This document shows positions 15,858 to 24,322 of a stretch of DNA of 64,000 nucleotides, one piece after another. Within the stretch, counting starts at the first letter, position 1, and every line of letters begins with the position of its first letter. The notes beneath the pieces were generated by a model. That model was not told the DNA's origin. It did not search any database and saw nothing but the letters and a program-made list of their open reading frames with translations. This DNA comes from Halobaculum saliterrae (GTDB taxonomy: Archaea > Halobacteriota > Halobacteria > Halobacteriales > Haloferacaceae), in contig NZ_WUUS01000001.1 in the NCBI RefSeq assembly GCF_009831625.1, forward strand, positions 124,301 through 188,300, in the 5' to 3' direction. The position numbers were made by a program, and so were the translations under genes.

Positions 15858-16880
15858 TTAGGCGTTGTGCCGGTCGGCGCGTATCTCGGCCCCCCGGTTC
15901 CGCGGCTCGACGACTTGCACGTCGCCGTCGACGCCGGCGGCCGCGAGCGCGTCCTCCCCGGCGTCGCGCGCGTCCCCGGCCCGTCCGGCATTGGTGACGC
16001 CGTAGACGGTCGGTCCCCACGACGACTGCCCGGCGCCGTACACCGCCGGCGATCGCTTCAATTCGGCGACGACGTCGCCGACCGGCGGGCGGTAGACGCC
16101 GCCCTGCTCGTCGGCGAACCACGCGCCGTTGAGTCGGCCGACCTCCTCGACCGCGGCGCCGAAGCGCTCGGCCGACCCCTCCGCGACGGCGGGAAGCAGG
16201 CGTCGCTGGATCGTGCCGGCGACGCGGTCGGCGACGGCGGGGTCGGCGTCCTCGACCGCGCGCCGGATGGCCGAGTCCTCGTCGTCGCCGTCGCGGCCCG
16301 GGTCGGCGTCGGGGACGACGAGGAGGAAACGCCAGTCGTCGGGCACGCGATGGCGCGCGGCGACTGCGGGAACCCGCCAGTCGCCGTCGGCGGGCCGGTC
16401 GGCGGTGAACCGACCGGTCGGGTGGCCGGCGTCGAGGACGAAGCCGCCCCCCTCGAACGTCGCGACGCCGACGCCCGAGCGACCGCCCCGACCGAGCGCC
16501 GGGGCGCGCTCCCGCACCCTCGGGTCGCGTCCGTGGGCGCCGGCGACGCCCGCGAGCGTCGCGAGCGCGAGCTGGGTTCCGCTCCCCAGCCCCATGTGGC
16601 GCGGGAGCGCCGCCTCGACGGCGACGCGGGCGCCGTCGACCCCGAGGAGGTCGCACGCGCGCTCGGCGTAATCGCGGACGGCGTGGTGGTCGGTCTCGAC
16701 GGCGTCGGCGGGCGCGACTCGCAGTCGTACCCGAGGCGCGTCGAGGCCGACGCCGACGGCGCCGTAGAGCCGCTCGTGCGCCAGCGAGAGGTTGACGAAG
16801 CCGAAGTGCAGGCGCGCGCCGGACTCGACCGTGACCGTCCCGGGAGCGTCGTCTCGTCGGGTGGCTGTCGGATCCGGCAT
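15858..16880 (-). CDS. mptG: Beta-ribofuranosylaminobenzene 5'-phosphate synthase (GHMP fold)
   Basis: The 340-aa product carries the GHMP-family motif PRHMGLGSGTQLALATLAG and the N-terminal VESGARLHFGFVNLS block characteristic of beta-RFAP synthase. That enzyme condenses PRPP with 4-aminobenzoate, releasing CO2 and pyrophosphate, as the first committed step of methanopterin synthesis. Further family blocks are RSGVGVATFEGGGFVLDAG and YGAGQSSWGPTVYGVT. In haloarchaea, which are not methanogens, its product presumably feeds a pterin one-carbon carrier or another cofactor. The ATG at 16880 fits the family N-terminus. Confidence 0.8.
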   Translation of the reverse strand: MPDPTATRRDDAPGTVTVESGARLHFGFVNLSLAHERLYGAVGVGLDAPRVRLRVAPADAVETDHHAVRDYAERACDLLGVDGARVAVEAALPRHMGLGSGTQLALATLAGVAGAHGRDPRVRERAPALGRGGRSGVGVATFEGGGFVLDAGHPTGRFTADRPADGDWRVPAVAARHRVPDDWRFLLVVPDADPGRDGDDEDSAIRRAVEDADPAVADRVAGTIQRRLLPAVAEGSAERFGAAVEEVGRLNGAWFADEQGGVYRPPVGDVVAELKRSPAVYGAGQSSWGPTVYGVTNAGRAGDARDAGEDALAAAGVDGDVQVVEPRNRGAEIRADRHNA

Positions 16881-17185
16881 CGCGTCTCGGGTCGGCCTTC
16901 GAGGAACGACGGGGTGTCGGTTTCGACAGCGGACAATACGGACGCCGTTCCCGAAGTCGCGGGCGGGGACGCCGCGTCGGTCGGCACGAACGCCCACGCC
17001 GGCCCGTCGACGTCGACGGCGCCGTCCTCGCCGGGGTCACGGAGCCCGCCCCGGTTCGCTCGGCGAGCGTTCTCACGTGGTCGGCGCCGTGGTCGTCGCG
17101 AGATCCGTCGCGCCGCCGCGAGGCCGGTCGAGTCCGCGGCCGTCCACGGTGAAACGCTTATGCGGGATGGCGCACCACTACCGCC
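16881..17185. other. Intergenic between divergent genes
   Basis: About 305 bp separating the beta-RFAP synthase gene from the HAD gene. A TATA-like GCTTATGC at about 17156-17163 lies 25-30 nt before the HAD start. Both strands keep longish open frames here, but neither shows a recognisable family, so I call no gene. Confidence 0.4.
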
Positions 17186-17839
17186 ATGTACGACGCGATC
17201 GTCTTCGACAACGACGGGGTGCTCGTGGGGCGCACCCACTACGACGTGCTCCACGAGGCCGCCTGGGACGCCTTCGAGGCGCTCTCGGTGGCCGATCCGG
17301 ACCCCGAACACGTCGAGTCGATGGTGGTCGGCGTCTCGCCCGGGCAGGTCGAGGAGGTGTGCGACACCTACGACCTCACGCCGCGGGAGTTCTGGGCGAT
17401 GCGCGACCGGACCGCGTTCGAGGCCCAGCGCCGCGAGGTCCGCGAGGGCAACAAGCGCCTGTACGACGACATCGACGTGTTACGCGACCTCTCGTCGCCG
17501 CTCGGCATCGTCTCCTCGAACCAGCACGAGACGGTGGAGTTCCTCCTCGATCACTTCGGCGTCGCCGACCTCTTCGACACCGCCTACGGCCGCGAGCCGA
17601 CCGTCGAGAGCCTCCGCCACAAGAAGCCGAACAGCCACTACATCGACCGCGCGCTCGCGGACTTGGACGCCGAGACGGCCCTGTTCGTCGGCGACAACGA
17701 GTCCGACATCGAGGCGGCCGACAACGCCGGCATCGACTCGGCGTTCATCCGCCGCCCACACCGCGAGGACTGGACGCTCTCGGTGACGCCGACGTACGAT
17801 ATCGACGGGCTCGACGACCTCCAGGCGATCTGTACCTGA
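17186..17839 (+). CDS. HAD-superfamily hydrolase
   Basis: The 217-aa product has all HAD motifs: motif I DNDGVL (residues 8-13, with Asp8 the nucleophile and Asp10 the acid/base), motif II in GIVSSNQ, motif III Lys in HKKPNSH, and motif IV FVGDNESDIEAADNAG. A helical cap lies between motifs I and II, as in phosphoglycolate-phosphatase-like enzymes. It acts in the cytoplasm on a small phosphoester that is not identified. It leads a plus-strand run of four genes with short gaps (37-48 bp). Confidence 0.88.
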   Translation: MYDAIVFDNDGVLVGRTHYDVLHEAAWDAFEALSVADPDPEHVESMVVGVSPGQVEEVCDTYDLTPREFWAMRDRTAFEAQRREVREGNKRLYDDIDVLRDLSSPLGIVSSNQHETVEFLLDHFGVADLFDTAYGREPTVESLRHKKPNSHYIDRALADLDAETALFVGDNESDIEAADNAGIDSAFIRRPHREDWTLSVTPTYDIDGLDDLQAICT

Positions 17840-17876
17840 TCGTCGACGCTTTCTCCCCGCCCCTCGACCGCCGCGT

Positions 17877-18674
17877 GTGAACACGGATCTCGATCTCCCG
17901 CCCGTCGGCCTCGGCACGATGGGCCTCGACGGCGACGAGGGCGCCGCCGCGGTCCGGACGGCGCTCGACGTGGGGTATCGGCATCTCGACACCGCGCAGG
18001 TGTACGAGAACGAGTCGTCCGTCGGCACGGGGCTCGCCGCGGCCGTCGAGGCGGACGTCGTCGCCCGCGAGGACGTGACCGTCGCGACGAAGACGTGGAT
18101 CGACCGCCTCGCTCCCGACGAGGTCCGTCCGTCGACTGCGGCCAGTCTGGACCGCATCGGCGTCGACGCGGTAGACCTGCTGTACGTTCACCGACCGAAG
18201 GGCGGGTACGAACCCGCGGGCACGCTGGCGGCGTTCGACGCGCTCGTCGACGACGGCCTCGTCGGGCACGTCGGCGTCTCGAACTTCGAACGCGACGAGC
18301 TGGCGGAGGCGATCGATCTGCTCGACGCCCCGCTGGCCGCCCACCAGACCGAGTACCACCCGCTGTTCCGGCGTCCCGCGCTCCGCGAGCACGCCGTCGA
18401 GCACGGCTACCCGCTGGTCGCGTACTCGCCGCTCGCGGGCGGCCGGGTTCGGGAGGTCGAGGCGGTGCGCACGGTCGCCGAGAGACACGGCGCGACGCCG
18501 GAGGCGGTGAGCATCGCCTGGCTCGCCGACAAGGAGGGCGTCGTCACGATCCCGAAGGCGTCGAGCGAGGCGCACCTGCGCGCGAACCTCGCGGCGGCCG
18601 ACCTCGACCTCGATCCCGAGGACCACGAGCGGATCGACGGGATCGAGCGCGAGGAGGAACTGTTCCCGGAGTAG
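17877..18674 (+). CDS. Aldo/keto reductase
   Basis: The 265-aa product is a TIM-barrel NADPH oxidoreductase. Motifs seen: GYRHLDTAQVYENE (catalytic Asp, and Tyr in QVYEN), VATKTWIDRL with the conserved Lys, the family signature VGHVGVSNF, QTEYHPLF and the NADPH-binding VTIPKASSEAHLRAN. It is slightly short but complete. The start is GTG at 17877; an overlapping GTG at 17875 is out of frame. It lies 37 bp after the HAD gene and 40 bp before msrB. It probably reduces aldehydes; the substrate is unassigned. Confidence 0.9.
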   Translation: MNTDLDLPPVGLGTMGLDGDEGAAAVRTALDVGYRHLDTAQVYENESSVGTGLAAAVEADVVAREDVTVATKTWIDRLAPDEVRPSTAASLDRIGVDAVDLLYVHRPKGGYEPAGTLAAFDALVDDGLVGHVGVSNFERDELAEAIDLLDAPLAAHQTEYHPLFRRPALREHAVEHGYPLVAYSPLAGGRVREVEAVRTVAERHGATPEAVSIAWLADKEGVVTIPKASSEAHLRANLAAADLDLDPEDHERIDGIEREEELFPE

Positions 18675-18714
18675 TCGACCGTGGGTTCATGCGTCTCGAC
18701 GCCCTCCCTCCGGT

Positions 18715-19131
18715 ATGAGCGACTCAGCCGACGCGACTCCCGAGGAGATCCCCGACAGCGACGAGGAGTGGCGCGAGCGACTCACCGAGGAGGAGTACGA
18801 GATCCTCCGCGAGCGCGGCACGGAGGCGCGCTTCTCCGGCGAGCACGTCGACCGGAAGGACGACGGCGTCTACCGGTGTGCGGGCTGTGGCACCGTGATC
18901 TTCGAGTCCGAGACGAAGTACGACTCCGGCTGCGGCTGGCCCAGCTTCTACGCCGCCGACGAGGAGCGGGTGACGCTGGAGGACGACACCCGCCACGGGA
19001 TGTCCCGCGTGGAGGTGAAGTGCGCCACCTGCGACGGCCACCTCGGCCACGTCTTCCAGGACGGACCGGAGCCGACGGGCGAGCGCTTCTGCATCAACTC
19101 CGTCGCGCTCGACTTCGAGCCCGAGGAGTAG
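18715..19131 (+). CDS. msrB: Peptide-methionine (R)-S-oxide reductase
   Basis: The 138-aa product is a full MsrB domain. It has structural zinc CxxC pairs (YRCAGCG and VKCATCDGHLGHVF), the SGCGWPSF substrate pocket, and the catalytic Cys in GERFCINSVAL. It repairs oxidised methionine (R-sulfoxide) in proteins using thioredoxin-type reductants, in the cytoplasm. It sits between aldo/keto reductase and 2-hydroxyacid dehydrogenase genes with gaps of 40 and 48 bp. Confidence 0.96.
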   Translation: MSDSADATPEEIPDSDEEWRERLTEEEYEILRERGTEARFSGEHVDRKDDGVYRCAGCGTVIFESETKYDSGCGWPSFYAADEERVTLEDDTRHGMSRVEVKCATCDGHLGHVFQDGPEPTGERFCINSVALDFEPEE

Positions 19132-19179
19132 GCGGACGGCACCGCGGACCTTTTCTCGCGACCGCCCGACGCGGTCGAC

Positions 19180-20151
19180 ATGACCGACGAGTCCATCGAC
19201 GAACCCACCCTCCTGTTCGCCCACACCGTCGGCCCCGACCGTGGGGCCGACCTCCGCGACCGCCTCGTCGACGCCGGGATCCCGGCCGACCGTGTCCTCG
19301 CCGCGGCGACGCCCGCCGAGACCGACGAGCACCTCGCCGACGCCGACGGGCTCGTCGTCGGTCGACTCCCCGAGGACCTGCTCGACCGCGCCGACTCTCT
19401 GCGGTGGGTCCAGGCGCTGTCCTCGGGCGTCGACTACCTCCCGGTTGACGACCTCGTCGACCGCGGGATCGCGCTCACCAACGCCGCGGGCGTCCACGCC
19501 GAGCCGATCGGCGAACAGGTGCTCGGCTACATGCTGAACTTCGAGCGCGACCTCCACGCGCTCGCGCGCCAGCAGGCCGACTCGCGCTGGGAGCGCCGCG
19601 AGGGCGGCGAGTTGCGCGGCAAGGCCGTGGGGATCGTCGGCGTCGGCGCCATCGGCACCCGCGTCGCCGAACTCACGAGCGCGTTCGGGATGGACGTGTG
19701 GGGCGTGAAGCGCGACCTCGACTCGATGCCCGACGCGGTCGACGAACCGCGGTCCCCCGATGCCCTCCACGAGGTGTGTCTCGCGTCCGACTACCTCGTG
19801 CTCGCGTGCCCGCTCACCGACGAGACCGAGGGGCTGATCGGCGGCGACGAGTTGCGCCTCCTCGGAGAGGACGGCGTGCTCGTCAACGTCGCCCGCGGGG
19901 AGGTCTGCGATCAGGAGGCGCTCGTCGGGGCGTTGCGGTCGCACCTGATCCGCGGCGCCGCCCTCGACGTGTTCGAGGAGGAGCCGCTGCCGGCCGACTC
20001 GCGGCTGTGGGACCTCTCGAACGTCGTCGTGACGCCGCACATGGCCGGGAGCACCCCCCACAAGGCCGAACGGTGGACCGAGATCCTCGCGGAGAACTAC
20101 CGACGCCTCGCCGAGGGCGACTCGGAGGGGATGCGCAACCGGGTGGTGTGA
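19180..20151 (+). CDS. D-2-hydroxyacid dehydrogenase (NAD-dependent)
   Basis: The 323-aa product belongs to the D-isomer 2-hydroxyacid dehydrogenase family. It has the dinucleotide-binding GIVGVGAIGTRVAELTSAFG, catalytic Arg in LVNVARGEVCDQEAL, catalytic Glu in DVFEEEPLP and catalytic His in VTPHMAGST. The N-terminal domain contains the usual LRWVQALSSGVDYL. It probably interconverts 2-oxoacids and D-2-hydroxyacids such as glyoxylate/hydroxypyruvate or phosphoglycerate-like substrates, but which one cannot be told. It ends the four-gene run and faces a convergent small gene. Confidence 0.9.
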   Translation: MTDESIDEPTLLFAHTVGPDRGADLRDRLVDAGIPADRVLAAATPAETDEHLADADGLVVGRLPEDLLDRADSLRWVQALSSGVDYLPVDDLVDRGIALTNAAGVHAEPIGEQVLGYMLNFERDLHALARQQADSRWERREGGELRGKAVGIVGVGAIGTRVAELTSAFGMDVWGVKRDLDSMPDAVDEPRSPDALHEVCLASDYLVLACPLTDETEGLIGGDELRLLGEDGVLVNVARGEVCDQEALVGALRSHLIRGAALDVFEEEPLPADSRLWDLSNVVVTPHMAGSTPHKAERWTEILAENYRRLAEGDSEGMRNRVV

Positions 20152-20226
20152 GGCGAGCCGAACGGGGGAGGGGGTGCGAGTGGACCGCGAGCGGAGCGGC
20201 GATCCGCCGGCTTCGCGGGCGCCCGC

Positions 20227-20472
20227 TCAGTGCGTCATGACGAGCAGTCGGTCGTCGGTGCGGGCGAGACAGATGGGGCCCTCGGGCGCCGACGAGAACG
20301 TCACCGTCTCGTCGTCGCTGACGAACAGCCGCTCGAACGGGTCGCCGCAGGCGGGACAGCCGAGTCCCTCGCGGTTCGCCAGCGACATCGACCCGGCGTC
20401 CTGTCGAAGGAGCTTCAGCTTGCTCCGATAGTCGTGTACGTCGAAGCCGTCGGAGACGTCGAGGCGCGCCAT
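20227..20472 (-). CDS. Small haloarchaeal zinc-Cys protein
   Basis: The 81-aa product has a central CPACG with no second CxxC pair, preceded by LRQDAGSMSLANREGLG and followed by a beta-rich segment (FSSAPEGPICLARTDDRLLV). Similar small proteins are widespread in haloarchaea as conserved domains of unknown function. It is probably cytoplasmic. It lies 158 bp downstream of the aIF2-beta gene on the same strand; cotranscription is possible. Confidence 0.65.
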   Translation of the reverse strand: MARLDVSDGFDVHDYRSKLKLLRQDAGSMSLANREGLGCPACGDPFERLFVSDDETVTFSSAPEGPICLARTDDRLLVMTH

Positions 20473-20630
20473 ATCGCGGGGGCGTCGCCGCGAGGAAAGT
20501 AGGTTGCGCCCCGGCTGTCAGCGCTGAGAGCGCCGCGACGGACCGAACCGCGAGAGCCGCGAAAACGCGAGAACCGTAGCCGATGACGCGCCGTGCGTGT
20601 CGCCCGGGGCTGGCCCCGGTGGAGCGTCGC

Positions 20631-21245
20631 TTACGTCGGGCGGGCGAACGCGAGGTTGCCCGAGACGTTGTGGACGTACGCCTGCACCGTCTGGCCCTCC
20701 TGGGCGCCGGAGACGAACACGGTGAACTTCCCCTTCTCGGCGACGCCGTCGCCCTTGCGGCCGGTGCCGGTGATCTCCAGCTCGTACGTCTTGCCCTCCT
20801 CGATGTCGGGCGCCTGCGAGCGCTGACTGGAGGCGGACGAGCGCTTCTGGACCGGGCGGAACGCGCCGCACGCCTGACAGCGCAGCATCCGAACGCCGTC
20901 CTCGGTCTTGAGAACGGTGTCGGGGAGCCCGCACTCCGAGCAGGTGACGAACTCGGCGATGTAGTCGTCGATGGCGGCGTCGAAGTCGGCGATGGAGAAC
21001 GACCCGTTGTAGCGGGCGACGCCGTCCTCGAACTGGCCGTTCGTCCCGAGCTGGCGCTGGATGGCGCTGTGGAGGTGCTCGGCGTCGCGCGAGAGCGCGT
21101 CGGCGATGTCCGAGACGTTCGTCAGCCGGGTGAACGCCCCGTCGGTCTGTCCCTCGGGGTCGGGGACCTGCAGCCGCTCGCCGGCGTCGGCGGGGCTGTC
21201 GGGCAACTCGTCGTAGGCTCTGTCGAGCGCGTCGGCGTAGTTCAT
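20631..21245 (-). CDS. Translation initiation factor aIF2 beta subunit with TRAM domain
   Basis: The 204-aa product has the aIF2-beta core (MNYADALDRAYDELP, LGTNGQFEDG) and its zinc ribbon CSECGLPDTVL...CQACGAFRPV. A C-terminal TRAM-like RNA-binding domain (about 147-204, EEGKTYELEITGTGRKGDG) is the haloarchaeal extension. The beta subunit joins alpha and gamma to deliver initiator Met-tRNA to the ribosome. A TATA-like CCTATACG (about 21269-21275) lies some 27 nt before the ATG, suggesting leaderless expression. Confidence 0.93.
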   Translation of the reverse strand: MNYADALDRAYDELPDSPADAGERLQVPDPEGQTDGAFTRLTNVSDIADALSRDAEHLHSAIQRQLGTNGQFEDGVARYNGSFSIADFDAAIDDYIAEFVTCSECGLPDTVLKTEDGVRMLRCQACGAFRPVQKRSSASSQRSQAPDIEEGKTYELEITGTGRKGDGVAEKGKFTVFVSGAQEGQTVQAYVHNVSGNLAFARPT

Positions 21246-21535
21246 AGGGCAAGGGAGGGCAGTTTCACGTATAGGGCTTCCGAGAGAGTCCGTGCCGTGG
21301 CTCCCGCGGGATCCGGCGATCGTGTCGCTCCGGCGACGACGACAGTTCCGCGGCTGTGACGGGTTGGCGGCCGCGGGGATCGACCAGCCCGTGCGGGTCG
21401 TGACCGGTGAAGCATCGACCAGCCCCTGCGAGTCGTGACAGCGACGGATCGCCCCGACGCGGATCCCATGTGAACGGGCGACACAGGCGCCCTCCGGTAG
21501 AAACGCGTTTCAGTCGGGACGGCCCAGCGAAGGTA

Positions 21536-22735
21536 ATGAGTTACAAGATCGGTCTCGTCGGGAAGCCGTCCGTCGGGAAGTCGAGCTTCTTCAACGCGGC
21601 GACGATGAACGACGTGCCCGAGGGCGCGTACCCCTTCACGACGATCGACCCCAGCGTCGGCGAGGCGTACGTCGGCGTCGACTGCCCCGCCCCGGAGTTC
21701 GAGGAGACGTGCGAGCCCAACCACGGCTTCTGCCGCGAGGACACCCGGTTCGTCCCCGTCAAACTGGTCGACGTGGCGGGGCTCATCCCCGGCGCACACG
21801 AGGGCAAGGGGCTCGGCAACCAGTTCCTCTCGGACCTCAACGAGGCGGACGTGCTCGTCCACGTCGTCGACTTCTCCGGCGAGACGGACATCGAGGGCGA
21901 GCCCACCGAGGGCCACGACCCCCGCGAGGACATCGACTTCCTCGAGGCGGAGCTCGACCAGTGGTACCTCGACGTCCTCGGGAAGGGGATCGAGAAGTAC
22001 GAGTCGATGTATCAGGGGCCGAACCCCGGCGACGAGGTCGGGGTCGAGGAGGTGCTCGCCGAGCAGATGAGCGCGTTCCGCACGAACAAGGACGAGATCA
22101 AGCAGGTCGTCCTGTCGCTCGATCTGGAACTCGACCCGGAGACGTGGGACGACGACGACCGGTTCGACCTCGCCCGGGAGATCCGCAAGCGCACGAAGCC
22201 GATGGTGATCGCGGCGAACAAGATGGACACCGCCGCCGCCCGCGAGAACTACGACGAGATCACGAGCGACCCCGAGTACGAACACCTCACCGTGGTGCCC
22301 GTCAGCGCCCACGCCGAGGGGTCGCTGAAGAAGGCCGACGAGGCCGGCGTCGTCGACTACACCCAGGGGGACTCGGACTTCGAGGTCGTTGGCGACGTGA
22401 GCGACGAGCAGGCGAAGGGGCTTGAGGCCATTCGCGAGTTCGTGACCGAGTACGGCGGTACGGGCGTCCAGTCGGTGATCGAGGCGGCGCTGTTCGACGA
22501 GCTCGACGCGAAGGCCGTCTTCCCCGGAAGCGCGAGCGGGAACTGGAGCAAGGGGCCCTTCCGCGACTGTTTCGTGCTTCCGGGGTACGCGACCGCCGAG
22601 GACTTCGCGTACACGCTTCACTCGGACATCGGCGACGGCTTCCTCCACGGGATCGACTGTCGGAGCGGCCGGCAGGTCGGCTCGGACGCCGTCCTCGACC
22701 ACCGCGACGTGGTCGAGGTCGTCACGACCGGATAG
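21536..22735 (+). CDS. Obg/YchF-family redox-regulated GTPase/ATPase
   Basis: The 399-aa product has the P-loop GLVGKPSVGKSSFFNAAT, switch and G3 region LVDVAGLIPGAHEGKGLG, and AANKMDTAAARENY at the G4 (NKxD) position. A C-terminal TGS-like domain includes GYATAEDFAYTLHSDIGDGF. This layout matches the archaeal/eukaryotic YchF/OLA1 group, which binds ribosomes. The start at 21536 is directly before the P-loop domain; the upstream open frame is not coding-like. It diverges from aIF2-beta with about 290 bp between them. Confidence 0.9.
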   Translation: MSYKIGLVGKPSVGKSSFFNAATMNDVPEGAYPFTTIDPSVGEAYVGVDCPAPEFEETCEPNHGFCREDTRFVPVKLVDVAGLIPGAHEGKGLGNQFLSDLNEADVLVHVVDFSGETDIEGEPTEGHDPREDIDFLEAELDQWYLDVLGKGIEKYESMYQGPNPGDEVGVEEVLAEQMSAFRTNKDEIKQVVLSLDLELDPETWDDDDRFDLAREIRKRTKPMVIAANKMDTAAARENYDEITSDPEYEHLTVVPVSAHAEGSLKKADEAGVVDYTQGDSDFEVVGDVSDEQAKGLEAIREFVTEYGGTGVQSVIEAALFDELDAKAVFPGSASGNWSKGPFRDCFVLPGYATAEDFAYTLHSDIGDGFLHGIDCRSGRQVGSDAVLDHRDVVEVVTTG

Positions 22736-22964
22736 GCTCGCTCACGGAACGGGTAGGCTCGTCAACGATCGCACGTACGGAGGACTTACGAACACCACCC
22801 GTCGATCGGCCGAGCGTCCCCCCGGGGGACGGCGGCCGCGCCGACAACGGGAGCGTACGAACGGGACGGGCAAGCCCCCGCGGCCGACGCCCGAACGTAA
22901 TCCGACCGTGTGATCTCCCCCCCGACGCATAACAAAGCGACAGCGGTCGGACGGGAACACCCGC

Positions 22965-24080
22965 ATGTCCCGACGAACCGTATCACGACGACAGCTCACA
23001 GCGGCACTCGGCGCGGCGGTCGGCGTCGGCCTCGCCGGCTGTGGAGGTGCGACGAACAACAGCACGAACGTGACCGACGAGACGGTCGGCACGGTCGAGG
23101 AGGTAACCGACGAGGAGACGCCGGTCGAAACGGAGGCGGAGACCGAGGGGTCGGCGGAGGCGGCCCCGGAGACGACCGACGATCCGGCGGCCGCGGTCGC
23201 CGACGGCATGACGGTCGTTCGCATCGCGCACCTCTCGCCGGACGCGCCGAACGTCGACGTCTCCATCGCCGGACAGGAGGTGCTCACGGACGTCGGCTAC
23301 ACGGACGTGAGTCAGTACTACGCGTTCGCGCCGGGCACGTACCCGGTGACGGTGACGGCGACGGGCGAGAGCGAGCCGGTGCTCGAACGCGAGATCGAGT
23401 TCCAGGTCGGCGCGTTCACCGTCGGGGCGTTCGGCGAGGTCTCCGGGAACAACCAGGAGCTCGCGATCAACGTCTTCGACGACGAGGTGGAGCCGCCCAG
23501 CGAGGGGACCTCGGCCCGAGTCGTCAACGCGGTACCCGACGCGTCCTCGATCTCCGTGACGGGAGAGGAGGCCGACGTCACCGTGGACGGCGTCGCGTTC
23601 GCGGAGGCGAGCGAGTACGTCGATGTGCAGGTAGGGGACTACGAGCTACAGGTCACAGCCACCGAGGGCGCCACGACCGGGACCGCGAACGCGACCGGAA
23701 CCGCGACCGAGACCGCGAACGCGACCGGGACCGGGACGCCGATGGGCTCGCCGACGGAGACCGGGACGCCGATGGAGACGGAGACCCCGACGGGGACCAG
23801 CACCTCCGCGGCCGGTGAAGCCGTCGGCATGGCCGACGTGTCGTTCGAGGCGGGGGCCGTGATGACGCTGTTCGTCACCGGCTACGGCACCCCCGAAGGC
23901 GAGTCCGCGGACGCACCGCTCGAGGTCCTCGCCGTGGTCGACTCGGGCGCCGCCGAGACCGGCACGAGCACCCCGGTCGGTACGGGCACCGCCACTCCGG
24001 ACGGTACGAGTACCGGCGGCGGCGAGGAGACCGGGACGCCGACCGAGGCCGCCGAGACGACGACGGATTCCGGCGCCTGA
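22965..24080 (+). CDS. DUF4397 surface lipoprotein
   Basis: The 371-aa product has a Tat signal (SRRTVSRRQLTAALGAAV) and lipobox GLAGC near residues 22-26, then an acidic Glu/Thr linker. DUF4397 beta-sandwich repeats follow (VVRIAHLSPDAPNVDVSIAG, and again from about 185). The second repeat is interrupted at about 231-285 by a low-complexity block of Thr/Gly/Ala/Asn residues with Asn-Ala-Thr sequons. The C-terminal tail is Thr/Gly/Glu-rich. It is an exported, lipid-anchored and probably glycosylated surface protein of unknown role. A second DUF4397 gene follows 242 bp downstream. Confidence 0.88.
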   Translation: MSRRTVSRRQLTAALGAAVGVGLAGCGGATNNSTNVTDETVGTVEEVTDEETPVETEAETEGSAEAAPETTDDPAAAVADGMTVVRIAHLSPDAPNVDVSIAGQEVLTDVGYTDVSQYYAFAPGTYPVTVTATGESEPVLEREIEFQVGAFTVGAFGEVSGNNQELAINVFDDEVEPPSEGTSARVVNAVPDASSISVTGEEADVTVDGVAFAEASEYVDVQVGDYELQVTATEGATTGTANATGTATETANATGTGTPMGSPTETGTPMETETPTGTSTSAAGEAVGMADVSFEAGAVMTLFVTGYGTPEGESADAPLEVLAVVDSGAAETGTSTPVGTGTATPDGTSTGGGEETGTPTEAAETTTDSGA

Positions 24081-24322
24081 GTCGGACCCTCCGCTCGGCC
24101 GTCCACCGCTGTCGCCGGGGCGCCGTGGAGCGAACGGGAACGTTCGACGTACGCGAACACAACGTCCGATTTCTCTCCTGACGGCGACCTTACCGCCGGA
24201 CGGGAGGCCGACCGCCTGAACGTGTCCGGACGACGAGCGACCGACGTACGGCGACGCTACGCGCCGACCGCGAACCCCGCCGGGACGGCGACGTCGTACG
24301 GGCCGGCTCATAACAAACCACC

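Noticed and set aside
14479-17076. Very long Arg-rich frame antisense to or overlapping three genes
   Set aside because: High-GC haloarchaeal DNA leaves long open shadow frames; composition is Arg/Pro-rich with no family match, and real genes cover the same DNA.
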